Assembly: GCF_014779655.1 (NCBI RefSeq) | Contig: NZ_JACXYX010000009.1 | Span: forward strand, 124,001-188,000 | Direction: 5' to 3' | DNA length: 64,000 bases | From: Nocardioides ganghwensis | Lineage (GTDB): Bacteria > Actinomycetota > Actinomycetes > Propionibacteriales > Nocardioidaceae | In this document: positions 31,992 to 41,776 of the stretch, one piece after another | Layout of the letters: every line of letters begins with the position of its first letter | How positions within the stretch are numbered: position 1 is the first letter of the stretch | Notes under the pieces: generated by a model | What the model was told of the DNA's origin: nothing | Seen by the model: only the letters and a program-made list of their open reading frames with translations | Database searches by the model: none | Translations under genes and position numbers: made by a program

Positions 31992-32297
31992 TCAGGCCGG
32001 GTCGCGCCGCTCGGGGTCGTCCTCGCGGCGCTCGGCCTCGACCCGCTCGAGCTTCTCGTTGAGCTTGGTCAGCTCCTTGCGCTCCTTGCGGTGCGCCAGG
32101 GTGCGCCGGGTGCCCCACTTGAGGAGCGCGAAGCCCCACAGGATCGCGGCGCCCGCGGCGACACCCACGAGGAAGGACTCGAACGTCGTGACCTCGAAGC
32201 CGAGGAGCTCCCCGCCGGTGCCGGGCTCGCTGACGAACAGCGCGGACAGCACGGCGATCGCGCCGAGGATCATGAGGCCAAGACCGAGGATCACCAT
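31992..32297 (-). CDS. Small two-helix membrane protein
   Basis: 101 residues from ATG 32297. Two hydrophobic segments (MVILGLGLMILGAIAVLSALFV; FLVGVAAGAAILWGFALLKW) and a charged coiled-coil tail (HRKERKELTKLNEKLERVEAERREDD). This resembles small LapA-like or DUF proteins found beside the Mrf-type helicase in Nocardioides relatives; no function known. Convergent with the Tad operon. Confidence 0.65.
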   Translation of the reverse strand: MVILGLGLMILGAIAVLSALFVSEPGTGGELLGFEVTTFESFLVGVAAGAAILWGFALLKWGTRRTLAHRKERKELTKLNEKLERVEAERREDDPERRDPA

Positions 32298-32313
32298 GGT
32301 CCCGAATCTAGCC

Positions 32314-34656
32314 CTATCCGTGGTCGCGGGGTGCACCCGCGAGGAGGGCATCGAGCAAAGAGATGGCGCCGGCCTTGTCGAGGGGGTTGTTCTGGTTGCC
32401 GCACTTGGGCGACTGGATGCACGACGGGCATCCGCTGGCACACTCGCAGCTCGCGATGGCCTCGCGGGTGGCCGACAGCCAGGTGGCGGCCGTGCGGAAC
32501 CCACGCTCGGAGAAGCCGGCCCCGCCCGGGTGGCCGTCGTACACGAAGACGGTCAGCACTCCCGTGTCGGCGTGCCGTGCGGTCGAGACGCCGCCGATGT
32601 CCCACCGGTCGCAGGTCGCGAAGAGGGGGAGCAGGCCGATGGAGCAGTGCTCGGCGGCGTGGGCGGCGCCCGGGACGTCGAGCGCGGCCAGTCCCGCCTC
32701 GGCGACCACGTCGTCCGGCACGGTCCACCACACCGCCGTGGTCCGCAGCGTCCGCTCGGGCAGGTCGAGCGGGTCCTCCGACAGCACCTCGCCGCCGGGC
32801 TGGCGCCGCTTGAGGAAGGAGACCACCTGGTGCGACACGTCCACCTCGCCGAGCGCCAGCTCGCAGCCGGCCCACGACTGCCGCTCACGGGTGGCGACGA
32901 TGCTGATGTCGGTGACCTCCCGTGCGGTGGTGCTGTACGCCGGCTCGTCGCGGCGCATGACCGCGACGTGGTGCTCGAGGTCGAGGTCCTCGACGAGCCA
33001 GGTCTCGCCCTGGTGGACGTACACCGCACCCGGGTGGGCCTGGTTGTGGGCGCCGCCGGCGTCGACGGTGCCGACCACGCGACCGGTGTCGGCCTCGATG
33101 AGCTGCACGGGCGATCCGCCGGCCGAGCGGATGTCGGCGAGGTCGGCGGCGCGCGACCGGTCCGTCCAGAACCACCCGCGGGGTCGCCGGCGCAGCAGCC
33201 CGAGCGAGGTCAGCTCGTCCACGACCTCGCGGGCGGTCGGCCCGAAGAGCGGCAGGTCGGCCTCGGTGAGCGGCTGCTCCTGCGCGGCGGCGCACAGGTG
33301 CGGTCCCATGACGTGGGGGTTCGACGGGTCGAAGACGGAGGCCTCCACGGGAGCGCCGATGAGCATCTCGGGGTGCGTCACCAGGTAGGTGTCGAGCGGG
33401 TCGTCCTTGGCGACGAGGATCCCGAGTGCGTCCTGCGCCCCCCGCCCGGCGCGCCCGACCTGCTGCCAGAAGGCCGCGCGGGTCCCGGGGAACCCGGCGA
33501 CGAGGACCGCGTCGAGGCCGCTGATGTCGATGCCGAGCTCGAGCGCGTTGGTGGCCGCCAGCCCGATGAGGTCCCCGCGCCGCAGCGCCGCCTCGAGCGC
33601 GCGTCGCTCCTCCGGCAGGTAGCCCCCGCGATAGGCCGCGATCCGCCCGGGCAGCGACGGGTCGACCTCGGCGAGCAGGTCGGCGGCGGTCAGGGCCACC
33701 TGCTCGGCCCCGCGGCGCGACCGGACGAAGGCGAGCGTGCGTACGTCCTCGGCCACCAGGTCGGCCAGCAGGTCGGCGACCTCCGACGACGCGGCCCGAC
33801 GCACGGGCGCGCCGTTCTCCCCTGCGTGCGAGGTGAACGGCGGCTCCCAGAGCAGCAGCGAGACCTCCCCGCGCGGCGAGTCGTCGCGGGTCAGCGCGAC
33901 CACGTCGAGCCCGGTGAGCCGGGCGGCAGTGACCTCGGGCTCGGCGACGGTCGCCGAGGCGAGCACGAAGGTCGGGTGCGCGCCGTACATCGCACAGACC
34001 CGCCGCAGCCGGCGCAGCACGTGGGAGACGTGCGCCCCGAAGACACCGCGGTAGTGGTGGCACTCGTCGACCACGACGTACTGCACCGAGCCGAGCAGCC
34101 GCGCCCACCGGTGGTGCGACGGCAGCAGCGAGCGGTGGAGCATGTCGGGGTTGGTCAGGACGTACTCCCCGAAGTCGCGCGTCCAGTCCCGCTCCTCGCG
34201 CGAGGAGTCGCCGTCGTGCGCGGCGAGGCGCACGTCGAGCCCGAGCGACTCGAGCCCGGCGAGCTGGTCGTGGGCGAGCGCCTTCGTCGGTGCGAGGTAG
34301 AGCACCGACGCGCCGCGCTCACCCCGTGGCCCGCGGGCCGCCCGGATCGCCGACAGCGCCGGCAGCTGGTAGGCCAGCGACTTCCCCGACGCCGTGCCGG
34401 TCGCCACGATCACGTGGTCGCCCGCGTGGGCCGCGTCGGCGGCGACCACCTGGTGCCGCCACGGACGCGCCACGCCTTGGGCGGCGTACGCCCCGCGGAC
34501 GTCGTCGGGCACCCAGCCGGGCCAGTCCTCGTGGACGGCCTCCCGGGCGGGCAGCACCTCCAGGTGCCGCAGCCGGTCCTCGCGCCCGGGCACGCCGACG
34601 AGGCGACGGACCAGGGCGTCCACCGCAGGCGCGGCGCCGGGACGGGAGGGGCTCAC
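32314..34656 (-). CDS. DEAD/DEAH-box helicase, Mrf/YprA-type with DUF1998 domain
   Basis: 780 residues from GTG 34656. Superfamily 2 motifs: Q-like region, Walker A ATGTASGKSLAYQL, DECHHYRG (DEAH variant), LASATVAEP, FVRSRRGAEQVAL, GLAATNALELGIDISGLDAVL, QQVGRAGRG. The C-terminal DUF1998 domain ends with a four-Cys cluster (CECASGCPSCIQSPKCG). Bacillus MrfA, the best studied relative, is a helicase for mitomycin-C repair; the actinobacterial counterpart is Rv3649-like. The frame stays open 234 bases upstream, but that part encodes repeats and low-complexity sequence. Confidence 0.92.
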   Translation of the reverse strand: MSPSRPGAAPAVDALVRRLVGVPGREDRLRHLEVLPAREAVHEDWPGWVPDDVRGAYAAQGVARPWRHQVVAADAAHAGDHVIVATGTASGKSLAYQLPALSAIRAARGPRGERGASVLYLAPTKALAHDQLAGLESLGLDVRLAAHDGDSSREERDWTRDFGEYVLTNPDMLHRSLLPSHHRWARLLGSVQYVVVDECHHYRGVFGAHVSHVLRRLRRVCAMYGAHPTFVLASATVAEPEVTAARLTGLDVVALTRDDSPRGEVSLLLWEPPFTSHAGENGAPVRRAASSEVADLLADLVAEDVRTLAFVRSRRGAEQVALTAADLLAEVDPSLPGRIAAYRGGYLPEERRALEAALRRGDLIGLAATNALELGIDISGLDAVLVAGFPGTRAAFWQQVGRAGRGAQDALGILVAKDDPLDTYLVTHPEMLIGAPVEASVFDPSNPHVMGPHLCAAAQEQPLTEADLPLFGPTAREVVDELTSLGLLRRRPRGWFWTDRSRAADLADIRSAGGSPVQLIEADTGRVVGTVDAGGAHNQAHPGAVYVHQGETWLVEDLDLEHHVAVMRRDEPAYSTTAREVTDISIVATRERQSWAGCELALGEVDVSHQVVSFLKRRQPGGEVLSEDPLDLPERTLRTTAVWWTVPDDVVAEAGLAALDVPGAAHAAEHCSIGLLPLFATCDRWDIGGVSTARHADTGVLTVFVYDGHPGGAGFSERGFRTAATWLSATREAIASCECASGCPSCIQSPKCGNQNNPLDKAGAISLLDALLAGAPRDHG

Positions 34657-34666
34657 CGGGCGCAGT

Positions 34667-34714
34667 CTGGCAAAGGCCGGAGACGTCGGCCTGGCAAAGG
34701 CCGGAGACGTCGGC
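34667..34714. repeat. Perfect 24-bp tandem duplication in helicase/STAS intergenic region
   Basis: 34667-34690 and 34691-34714 are identical 24-mers beginning ctggcaaagg. They lie 10 bases upstream of the helicase GTG on its 5' side, in the divergent promoter region (34657-34879). A small palindrome GTGGT-ACCAC lies at 34793-34807. Confidence 0.9.
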
Positions 34715-34879
34715 GGAGGGGGCGCCCGCGGGGCCCGCCACCGGGCATCGGGTCGGGATGTGGAGAGGACTCCTGCGCAACACTTGTGACTCGTGGTTTG
34801 ATACCACCCGAATGGACCAAGGGCACCGGTGTGCCCGCAGACGCACTGTCCGAACGAGTTCGGGGACCGGGGAGCAGTC

Positions 34880-35215
34880 GTGGATCTCACCCTTGCGACA
34901 CGCGAGGTGGACGGTCGTGCCGTCGTGGCCGTCGGCGGGGAGATCGACGTCTACACCGCGCCCAAGCTGCGCGACTGCATCACCGACCTGGTCAGCGCCG
35001 GCACCTACGACATCGTGATCGACCTCGAGGCGGTCGAGTTCCTCGACTCCACCGGCCTCGGCGTGCTGGTCGGCGGGCTCAAGAAGGTGCGCGCCCACGA
35101 CGGCTCGCTCGACCTCGTGTGCACCCAGGAGCGCCTGCTCAAGATCTTCCGCATCACCGGCCTGGCCAAGGTGTTCACCATCCACGACACCGTGGGCATG
35201 ACCCCCGGCGCCTGA
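34880..35215 (+). CDS. STAS-domain anti-sigma factor antagonist
   Basis: 111 residues from GTG 34880 with ribosome site GGGGAG. Full STAS domain: [57 protein letters not shown]. Ser57 in DSTGLG is the expected phosphorylation site for a partner anti-sigma kinase (RsbW type). Typical of RsbV/BldG-type switches of alternative sigma factors; no kinase or sigma gene is adjacent. Followed by a strong terminator. Confidence 0.92.
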   Translation: MDLTLATREVDGRAVVAVGGEIDVYTAPKLRDCITDLVSAGTYDIVIDLEAVEFLDSTGLGVLVGGLKKVRAHDGSLDLVCTQERLLKIFRITGLAKVFTIHDTVGMTPGA

Positions 35216-35258
35216 CCCAGCCGGCGCCGTCGCGGGCCCGCTCGCGGCCCACCGATCA

Positions 35259-35286
35259 CCCCTCCGGACGTGTCCGGAGGGGTTTT
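35259..35286 (+). terminator. Rho-independent terminator after the STAS gene
   Basis: CCCCTCCGG (35259-35267) and CCGGAGGGG (35274-35282), extendable to an 11-bp stem, followed by TTTT. The clearest intrinsic terminator in the window. Confidence 0.9.
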
Positions 35287-35427
35287 GTCACGATCGAATC
35301 CGGGACCGGACCAGATAGCCGGTGTGGTGTGGGTCACCCTGCCCCGTGATCTGGGTCACGTCTGCGTAGACTCCGGCGCGTTCACGGATCATTTCCAGTG
35401 CTTAGCTCAAGTCCGAGGAGGACACGC

Positions 35428-37743
35428 ATGACGGGGATCTTGCCCGCTGTCGTTGCGCAGCCGGAGCTCGAAGGTGGCAACCTCGTCCTGGTCGTCGTCG
35501 TCGCCCTGATCGCGCTCGGCGCGCTCGGGATGGCCGCGATGTTCAGGTCGCAGGTGCTGTCCGCGGGTGAGGGCACCGACAACATGAAGACCATCGCCCA
35601 GGCCGTCCAGGAGGGCGCCAACGCCTACCTGCAGCGGCAGTTCCGCACGCTCGCGGTCTTCGCCGCGGTGGCGTTCGTGGTCCTGTTCGCGCTGCCCGCC
35701 GACGACATGGCCGTCCGCATCGGGCGCTCCATCTTCTTCCTCGTCGGCGCGGGCTTCTCCGCCGCGATCGGCTACCTCGGCATGAGCCTGGCGGTGCGCG
35801 CCAACCTGCGCGTGGCCGCGGCGGCCGAGTCCGAGGGCCGCGACCCCGCCATGACGATCGGCTTCCGTACGGGCGCCTTCGTCGGCATGGCGACCGTCGG
35901 CCTGGGCCTGCTCGGCGCCAGCGTCGTCGTCCTGCTCTTCAAGGACGAGGCGCCGGTCGTGCTCGAGGGCTTCGGCTTCGGTGCCGCCCTGCTCGCCATG
36001 TTCATGCGTGTCGGCGGCGGCATCTTCACCAAGGCCGCCGACGTCGGCGCCGACCTCGTCGGCAAGGTCGAGCAGGGCATCCCCGAGGACGACCCGCGCA
36101 ACGCCGCGACCATCGCGGACAACGTGGGCGACAACGTCGGCGACTGCGCCGGCATGGCCGCCGACCTGTTCGAGTCGTACGCCGTCACGCTGGTCGCCGC
36201 GCTGATCCTCGGCGCGGCCGCCTTCGGCGACAAGGGCCTCGTCTTCCCGCTGCTCATCCCGGCCATCGGTGCGCTGACCGCCGTCCTCGGCATCTACATC
36301 ACCAAGCCGCGGCCCGAGGAGAACGGCCTCACCACCATCAACCGCGCGTTCTACATCTCGGCCGCCGTCGGCGCCGTGGCGTCGGTGATCCTCTCCTACG
36401 TCTACCTGCCCGGCGACTTCGCCGAGTTCGGCGAGGGCTTCGCCGGCATCGAGGGCGACCCGCGCTTCATCGCCAGCGCCGCGGTGGTCATCGGCATCGT
36501 GATGGCGGCCGGCATCCTCGCCCTCACCGGCTACTACACCGGCACCGAGTACCGCCCCGTGAAGGACGTCGGCAAGACCTCGCTCACCGGTCCCGCGACC
36601 GTCATCCTCTCCGGCCTGAGCGTCGGCTTCGAGTCGGCGGTCTACACGACGCTGGTGATCGGCGCTGCCGTCTTCGGTGCCTACCTCCTCGGTGGCGCGA
36701 CCCTCACGGTGTCGCTGTTCGCCGTCGCGCTGGCCGGCTGCGGCCTGCTGACCACCGTCGGCGTCATCGTCGCGATGGACACCTTCGGCCCGGTCTCCGA
36801 CAACGCGCAGGGCATCGCCGAGATGTCCGGCGACGTCAGCCCCGAGGGCGCGCAGATCCTCACCGAGCTCGACGCCGTCGGCAACACCACCAAGGCCATC
36901 ACCAAGGGCATCGCCATCGCGACGGCGGTGCTCGCCGCGACCGCGCTGTTCGGCTCCTACGCCACGTCGGTGGCGGAGGCCCTCGCCGAGGCCAGCCCCA
37001 CCGCCGAGGAGGTGGGCCTGCTGAGCTTCGAGGTCTTCAACCCCGCGGTCCTCGTCGGCGTGCTGCTCGGCGCGGCCGTGGTGTTCCTCTTCTCCGGCCT
37101 CGCGATCAACGCGGTCGCCCGCGCTGCCGGCGCGGTCGTCTTCGAGGTGCGCCGCCAGTTCCGCGAGATCCCCGGGATCATGGAGGGCACCGGTCGCCCG
37201 GAGTACGGCAAGGTCGTCGACATCGTCACCCGCGACTCGCTGCGCGAGCTGGTCACGCCCGGCATCCTGGCCGTCCTGGCACCCGTCGCCGTCGGCTTCG
37301 GCCTCGGTGTCACCGCGCTGGCCGGCTTCCTCGCCGGTGCGATCGGCGCCGGCACGCTGATGGCGGTCTTCCTGGCCAACGCGGGTGGCGCCTGGGACAA
37401 CGCCAAGAAGCTCGTCGAGGACGGACACCACGGCGGCAAGGGCTCCGACGCGCATGACGCCACGATCATCGGCGACACCGTCGGCGACCCGTTCAAGGAC
37501 ACTGCCGGCCCGGCCATCAACCCGCTCATCAAGGTGATGAACCTGGTCTCGCTGCTCATCGCCAGCGCCATCGTCTCCATGAGCGTCGGCGAGGACCAGA
37601 ACGACGTCCTGCGGATCGTGATCGCGCTGGTCGCGGTCGCGATCATCACGGGCGCGGTCGTGGTCTCCAAGCGGCGCGAGGTGGCCATCGCCGACGACGG
37701 CGACAACACCGGCTCGTCGTCGTTCAGCCCGCACCACGCCTGA
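35428..37743 (+). CDS. hppA: Membrane-bound proton-translocating pyrophosphatase
   Basis: 771 residues from ATG 35428, preceded by GAGGAGGAC. About 16 membrane helices. Active-site segments: DVGADLVGKVEQGIPEDDPRNAATIADNVGDNVGD, MDTFGPVSDNAQGIAEM, and DNAKK...DAHDATIIGDTVGDPFKDTAGP. It couples PPi hydrolysis to proton pumping. Lys489 in GNTTKAITKG marks the potassium-independent subclass (potassium-dependent enzymes have Ala there). No ligand-gated sodium signature noted. Monocistronic. Confidence 0.96.
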   Translation: MTGILPAVVAQPELEGGNLVLVVVVALIALGALGMAAMFRSQVLSAGEGTDNMKTIAQAVQEGANAYLQRQFRTLAVFAAVAFVVLFALPADDMAVRIGRSIFFLVGAGFSAAIGYLGMSLAVRANLRVAAAAESEGRDPAMTIGFRTGAFVGMATVGLGLLGASVVVLLFKDEAPVVLEGFGFGAALLAMFMRVGGGIFTKAADVGADLVGKVEQGIPEDDPRNAATIADNVGDNVGDCAGMAADLFESYAVTLVAALILGAAAFGDKGLVFPLLIPAIGALTAVLGIYITKPRPEENGLTTINRAFYISAAVGAVASVILSYVYLPGDFAEFGEGFAGIEGDPRFIASAAVVIGIVMAAGILALTGYYTGTEYRPVKDVGKTSLTGPATVILSGLSVGFESAVYTTLVIGAAVFGAYLLGGATLTVSLFAVALAGCGLLTTVGVIVAMDTFGPVSDNAQGIAEMSGDVSPEGAQILTELDAVGNTTKAITKGIAIATAVLAATALFGSYATSVAEALAEASPTAEEVGLLSFEVFNPAVLVGVLLGAAVVFLFSGLAINAVARAAGAVVFEVRRQFREIPGIMEGTGRPEYGKVVDIVTRDSLRELVTPGILAVLAPVAVGFGLGVTALAGFLAGAIGAGTLMAVFLANAGGAWDNAKKLVEDGHHGGKGSDAHDATIIGDTVGDPFKDTAGPAINPLIKVMNLVSLLIASAIVSMSVGEDQNDVLRIVIALVAVAIITGAVVVSKRREVAIADDGDNTGSSSFSPHHA

Positions 37744-37862
37744 CCGCACCTGATCCACCCGCAGCACCGTTCCAGACGTCATGGCGGCTGGTCGCTCCGG
37801 CGACCGGGCGCCATGACGTTGTCGGCGTACGGCGCGGTCGGCCCGGGTGGGAGGCTGGGCCC

Positions 37863-39356
37863 ATGTCGTCCGACCTCGACTTCACCGGCCCGCTGCGCGA
37901 CGCCCTGCTCACCGCCGACTTCACCTTCGACGCGGTCGCGGAGGCGATCGGCGACGACGCGCACCGCGCACTCGGGCGCAACGAGACCCTCCCCGCCCTG
38001 AGGCGTACGAGGTCCGGCGATCCGCTCGACACGCTGGTCCGGCTCTTCCTGCTCCAGGCGCCGGTGCCGCGCGACGACGCCGAGCGGGCCCTGCCCGGCC
38101 TGGTCGACCGCCTCTGCAACGCCGGGCTGCTCGAGCAGAGCGTCGGCGAGGTCGCCGCGCGGACCGACTGCCGGCCGTACGCCGCCTCCGAGGCCGGCAT
38201 CGAGCGCGACCTCTGGGTGGTCTCCGACCTGACGCCCGGCCTCGACGGGGCGCCGGTCGCGGTCGGCCCCGACCACGTCCTCGGCATCTCGAGCGCGTCG
38301 ACCAGCCTCGCGCAGCTGACGATGCGCGAGCCGGTGGAGCGCGCGCTCGACCTCGGCACCGGGTGCGGGGTCCAGGCCCTGCACCTCGCCACCCACTCCG
38401 ACACGGTCGTGGCGACCGACGTCAACGCCCGCGCACTCTGGATGACCCGGCTCAACGCCGCCCTCAACGACATCGTCGTCGACGTGCGCGACGGGTCGTT
38501 CTTCGAGCCGGTGGCGGGGGAGCGGTTCGACCTCATCGCCACCAACCCGCCCTTCGTGATCTCGCCGGCGACGGGGGAGCGGCTGGTCTACCGCGACTCC
38601 GGGCTGCCCGGCGACCGCGTCGTCGAGCACATCGTGCGCACCGGCCCGGACCACCTCGCCGAGGGCGGCTGGCTGCAGGTCCTGGCCAACTGGGCGATCG
38701 TCGAGGGCCGGCCGTGGGACGAGCGGCTCGGCTCGTGGCTGCGGGAGGACTGCGACGCGCTGGTCGTCCAGCGCGAGGTGCTCGACCCCGCGGCGTACGT
38801 CGAGCTCTGGCTCAAGGACAGCGGCCACCACGGCGGCCCCGACTACGCCGAGCGCTACGACACGTGGCTGTCGTGGCTGGAGGACACGGGCATCGAGGGG
38901 ATCGGGTTCGGCTGGGTCAACGTCCGCAGCGGCGGCTCCGGGGCGGTGGCCGGCCGGCACGAGCTCCTCGAGTGGCCGTACGACGTCGAGCAGCCGATCG
39001 GCCCGGCGATCCGGGCCTGGGGCGGCGCGGCCACCGGTCTGCGCGGACTGGACGACGACGCGCTGCTCGCGACGACGCTGCGCGCCCGCGAGGACGTCCA
39101 GCAGGAGACCGTCGGGCGGCCCGGTGCCGAGGACCCCGAGGCGATCGTGCTGCGCCAGCAGCGCGGCTTCCGGCGGGCGCGGACGGCCGACACCGTCGAG
39201 GCGGCGCTCGTCGGCGCGAGCGACGGCGACCTCACCCTGGGGCAGCTGCTCGGAGCCCTCGCCACGCTGCTGCAGCGCGACGAGGTCGACCTGCGCGAGG
39301 CGTACGTCCCGGTCGTGCGCGAGCTGGTGGGAGAGGGCTTCCTCCTGCTCGGCTGA
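37863..39356 (+). CDS. SAM-dependent methyltransferase (N5-glutamine MTase-like)
   Basis: 497 residues from ATG 37863. An N-terminal winged-helix-like domain (TLVRLFLLQAPVPRDDAERAL...RLCNAGLLEQ) precedes a class I methyltransferase domain: RALDLGTGCGVQALHLATHSDTVVATDVNARAL, then the catalytic NPPF motif (LIATNPPFVIS) used by glutamine/adenine-N6 methyltransferases such as PrmC and HemK. A long C-terminal domain of about 150 residues is specific to actinobacterial members. Substrate unknown. The gene sits here in the HppA-TopA neighbourhood of several actinobacteria. Confidence 0.87.
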   Translation: MSSDLDFTGPLRDALLTADFTFDAVAEAIGDDAHRALGRNETLPALRRTRSGDPLDTLVRLFLLQAPVPRDDAERALPGLVDRLCNAGLLEQSVGEVAARTDCRPYAASEAGIERDLWVVSDLTPGLDGAPVAVGPDHVLGISSASTSLAQLTMREPVERALDLGTGCGVQALHLATHSDTVVATDVNARALWMTRLNAALNDIVVDVRDGSFFEPVAGERFDLIATNPPFVISPATGERLVYRDSGLPGDRVVEHIVRTGPDHLAEGGWLQVLANWAIVEGRPWDERLGSWLREDCDALVVQREVLDPAAYVELWLKDSGHHGGPDYAERYDTWLSWLEDTGIEGIGFGWVNVRSGGSGAVAGRHELLEWPYDVEQPIGPAIRAWGGAATGLRGLDDDALLATTLRAREDVQQETVGRPGAEDPEAIVLRQQRGFRRARTADTVEAALVGASDGDLTLGQLLGALATLLQRDEVDLREAYVPVVRELVGEGFLLLG

Positions 39357-39369
39357 TCGGGGCCCGGAG

Positions 39370-39402
39370 CGAGCCCGGAACGAGCCCGGAACGAGCCCGG
39401 GG
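39370..39402. repeat. Three 11-bp tandem repeats
   Basis: cgagcccggaa at 39370-39380 and 39381-39391 and cgagcccgggg at 39392-39402, just past the methyltransferase stop. No function apparent in the 212-base gap (39357-39568). Confidence 0.85.
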
Positions 39403-39568
39403 CGACCCGGCGGTGCGTGGTCCACCGCTGGGGGTGAGTCGTGCGCGGCGGACTTGTGTCGACAGGCGAGCAAAAGACGCATGATCGTTGACGTGACCCC
39501 CGTCACGTGCCTACGTTGCTTGTCGGCTCCCGCCACCTCCTCACCACTCGGGAACAGGAGATCCCCAC

Positions 39569-41695
39569 ATGTTGCACCCGTTCCGCGCAGGGCTCACGGC
39601 CGCCGTCGGCGCCACCCTCTGCCTGCCCCTCGTCGCCGCCACCACCGCGGCCACCGCCCACGACGGGCACGACGACACACCTCCGCCCCCGCCCTCCGGG
39701 TCGTTCCAGAAGGTCACCCTCAACGACCGACCCGGCGAGCCCGTCGACCTCGCGGTCCTGCCGGACGGCGACGTCCTGCACACCACCCGCGCCGGCGTCA
39801 TCTGGCACAACGACGCCAGGACCGGCGTCAACAGCGTCGCCGGGCGCATCCCGGTCTACCTCCACGACGAGGAGGGCCTGCAGAGCATCGCCCTCGACCC
39901 GGGCTACGACGGCAAGAAGAACCAGTGGATCTACCTCTACTACTCGCCGCCGCTCGACACCCCCGTCGACGACCCGGCGACGACCTCGGTCAACGAGGGT
40001 GACGCCCCGGAGACCGGGACCGCGGCCGACTTCGAGCGGTTCGAGGGCCACCTGACGGTCGCGCGGTTCCGCTACTCCGGCGGCCAGGTCGACCTCGGCT
40101 CCGAGCAGAAGGTGCTCGACGTCCCCGTCGACCGCGGCATCTGCTGCCACGTGGGCGGCGACATCGTCTTCGACTCCGACGGCAACCTGATCCTCTCCAC
40201 CGGTGACGACACCAACCCGTTCCAGTCCGACGGCTACGTGCCGCTCGACGAGCGTCCCGACCGCAACCCGGCCTTCGACGCCCAGCGGACGTCGGCCAAC
40301 ACCGACGACCTGCGCGGCAAGATCCTGCGGATCACGCCCAAGGCCGGTGGCGGCTACACGATCCCCGACGGCAACCTGTTCGAGCCCGGCACCCCGAAGA
40401 CCCGGCCGGAGATCTACTCGATGGGCTGGCGCAACCCGTTCCGCATCGAGATCGACCCCGACACCGACGACCTCTGGGTCGCCGACTACTCGCCCGACGC
40501 CCGCTCCGCCAACCCCGACCGCGGGCCTGCCGGCCACGGCAAGTGGGCGGTCGTCGACGAGCCCGGCAACTACGGCTGGCCCTACTGCGCCACTGCCGAG
40601 CTGCCCTACAACGACTTCGACTTCGCCACCCGCGCCAGCGGTTCGACGTTCGACTGCGACGCCCCGGTCAACGACTCGGTGCACAACACCGGCCTGCGCG
40701 AGCTGCCCCCGGTCGAGCAGCCGGAGGTCTGGTACACCTACGGCCTCTCCGAGGAGTTCCCCGAGCTCGAGACCGGCGGCATCGGCCCGATGGCCGGCCC
40801 CGCCTACCAGTACGACCGCCAGGCCACCCGCGGTCGCAACCCCGTCGCCTGGCCGGAGCGCTACGACGACACCCCGCTCTTCTACGAGTGGACCCGTGAC
40901 TACATCAAGGGCCTCCACCTCGACGACGGCGAGGTCGCGGCCATCGAGGACGTCGTCGACGACGTCGTCACCGACAACCCGATCGACATGGAGTTCGGCC
41001 CCGACGGCGCGCTCTACGTGCTGGAGTACGGCGACGGCTACTTCGCCCAGAACCCCGACGCGCAGCTCTCCCGGATCGACTTCGTCGGAGCCGGCGGCAA
41101 CCGCAGCCCCGTCCCGGCCATCAAGGCCGAGCCGACGGCCGGCCGGTCGCCGCTGACGGTGGAGTTCTCCAGCGACGGCACGACCGACCCCGACGGCGAC
41201 ACCGATCTCGCGTACGCCTGGGACTTCGACGGTGACGGCAAGGTCGACAGCCGCAGGGCCGACGCGACCCACACCTACACCGAGGACGGCACCTACCGCG
41301 CCACGCTCACCGTGACCGACCGCGGCGGACGCCTCGCCTCGGCCGACGTCGACATCGTGGTGGGCAACCAGGCCCCGGTCGTCGAGCTCGTCACCCCGGT
41401 GGCGGACCAGGAGTTCGGCTTCGGCGACACCGTGACGTACGAGGTGCGCGTGACCGACGACCAGGAGGTCGACTGCAGCCGGGTCAGCGTGACCTACGTG
41501 CTGGGCCACGACACCCACGGCCACCCGCAGTCCACCGCCTTCGGCTGCACGGGCTCGCTCACCACGACCGTGCCAGAGGGCCACGACCCGGCGACCGACG
41601 ACCTCGCCGCCGTGTTCGTCGCCGAGTACACCGACGCCGGCTCCGAGCCGCCGCTGAGCGGGTCCGCCGAGGTCGTCCTCGAGCCGGCCGGCTGA
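39569..41695 (+). CDS. Secreted PQQ-type sugar dehydrogenase with PKD domain
   Basis: 708 residues from ATG 39569 with ribosome site AGGAGA. Signal peptide (FRAGLTAAVGATLCLPLVAATTAATA). A glucose/sorbosone dehydrogenase beta-propeller covers about 50-510 (VDLAVLPDGDVLHTTRAG, GLQSIALDPGYDGKKNQWIYLYYSP, RGICCHVGGDIVFDSDGNLILSTGDDTNPF, DDLRGKILRITPKAGGGYTIPDGNLF, MGWRNPFRIEIDPDT). A PKD domain follows (about 515-600, PLTVEFSSDGTTDPDGD...YAWDFDGDGKVDS), then a third beta domain. Such proteins oxidise extracellular sugars or bind polysaccharides. Cofactor use is by family analogy. Next to a frameshifted sugar isomerase gene. Confidence 0.88.
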   Translation: MLHPFRAGLTAAVGATLCLPLVAATTAATAHDGHDDTPPPPPSGSFQKVTLNDRPGEPVDLAVLPDGDVLHTTRAGVIWHNDARTGVNSVAGRIPVYLHDEEGLQSIALDPGYDGKKNQWIYLYYSPPLDTPVDDPATTSVNEGDAPETGTAADFERFEGHLTVARFRYSGGQVDLGSEQKVLDVPVDRGICCHVGGDIVFDSDGNLILSTGDDTNPFQSDGYVPLDERPDRNPAFDAQRTSANTDDLRGKILRITPKAGGGYTIPDGNLFEPGTPKTRPEIYSMGWRNPFRIEIDPDTDDLWVADYSPDARSANPDRGPAGHGKWAVVDEPGNYGWPYCATAELPYNDFDFATRASGSTFDCDAPVNDSVHNTGLRELPPVEQPEVWYTYGLSEEFPELETGGIGPMAGPAYQYDRQATRGRNPVAWPERYDDTPLFYEWTRDYIKGLHLDDGEVAAIEDVVDDVVTDNPIDMEFGPDGALYVLEYGDGYFAQNPDAQLSRIDFVGAGGNRSPVPAIKAEPTAGRSPLTVEFSSDGTTDPDGDTDLAYAWDFDGDGKVDSRRADATHTYTEDGTYRATLTVTDRGGRLASADVDIVVGNQAPVVELVTPVADQEFGFGDTVTYEVRVTDDQEVDCSRVSVTYVLGHDTHGHPQSTAFGCTGSLTTTVPEGHDPATDDLAAVFVAEYTDAGSEPPLSGSAEVVLEPAG

Positions 41696-41776
41696 CACGC
41701 GCACCACCTCTGAGAAAGCCCTCTGAGAAGACCATCTGGAAACCCCCCTGAGAAACCCCGAGAAAGTAGGCAGCAC

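Noticed and set aside
35407-37782. Minus-strand open frame of about 790 codons opposite hppA
   Set aside because: Mirror frame of a real membrane protein gene; Asp/Gly/Arg-rich, no motif.
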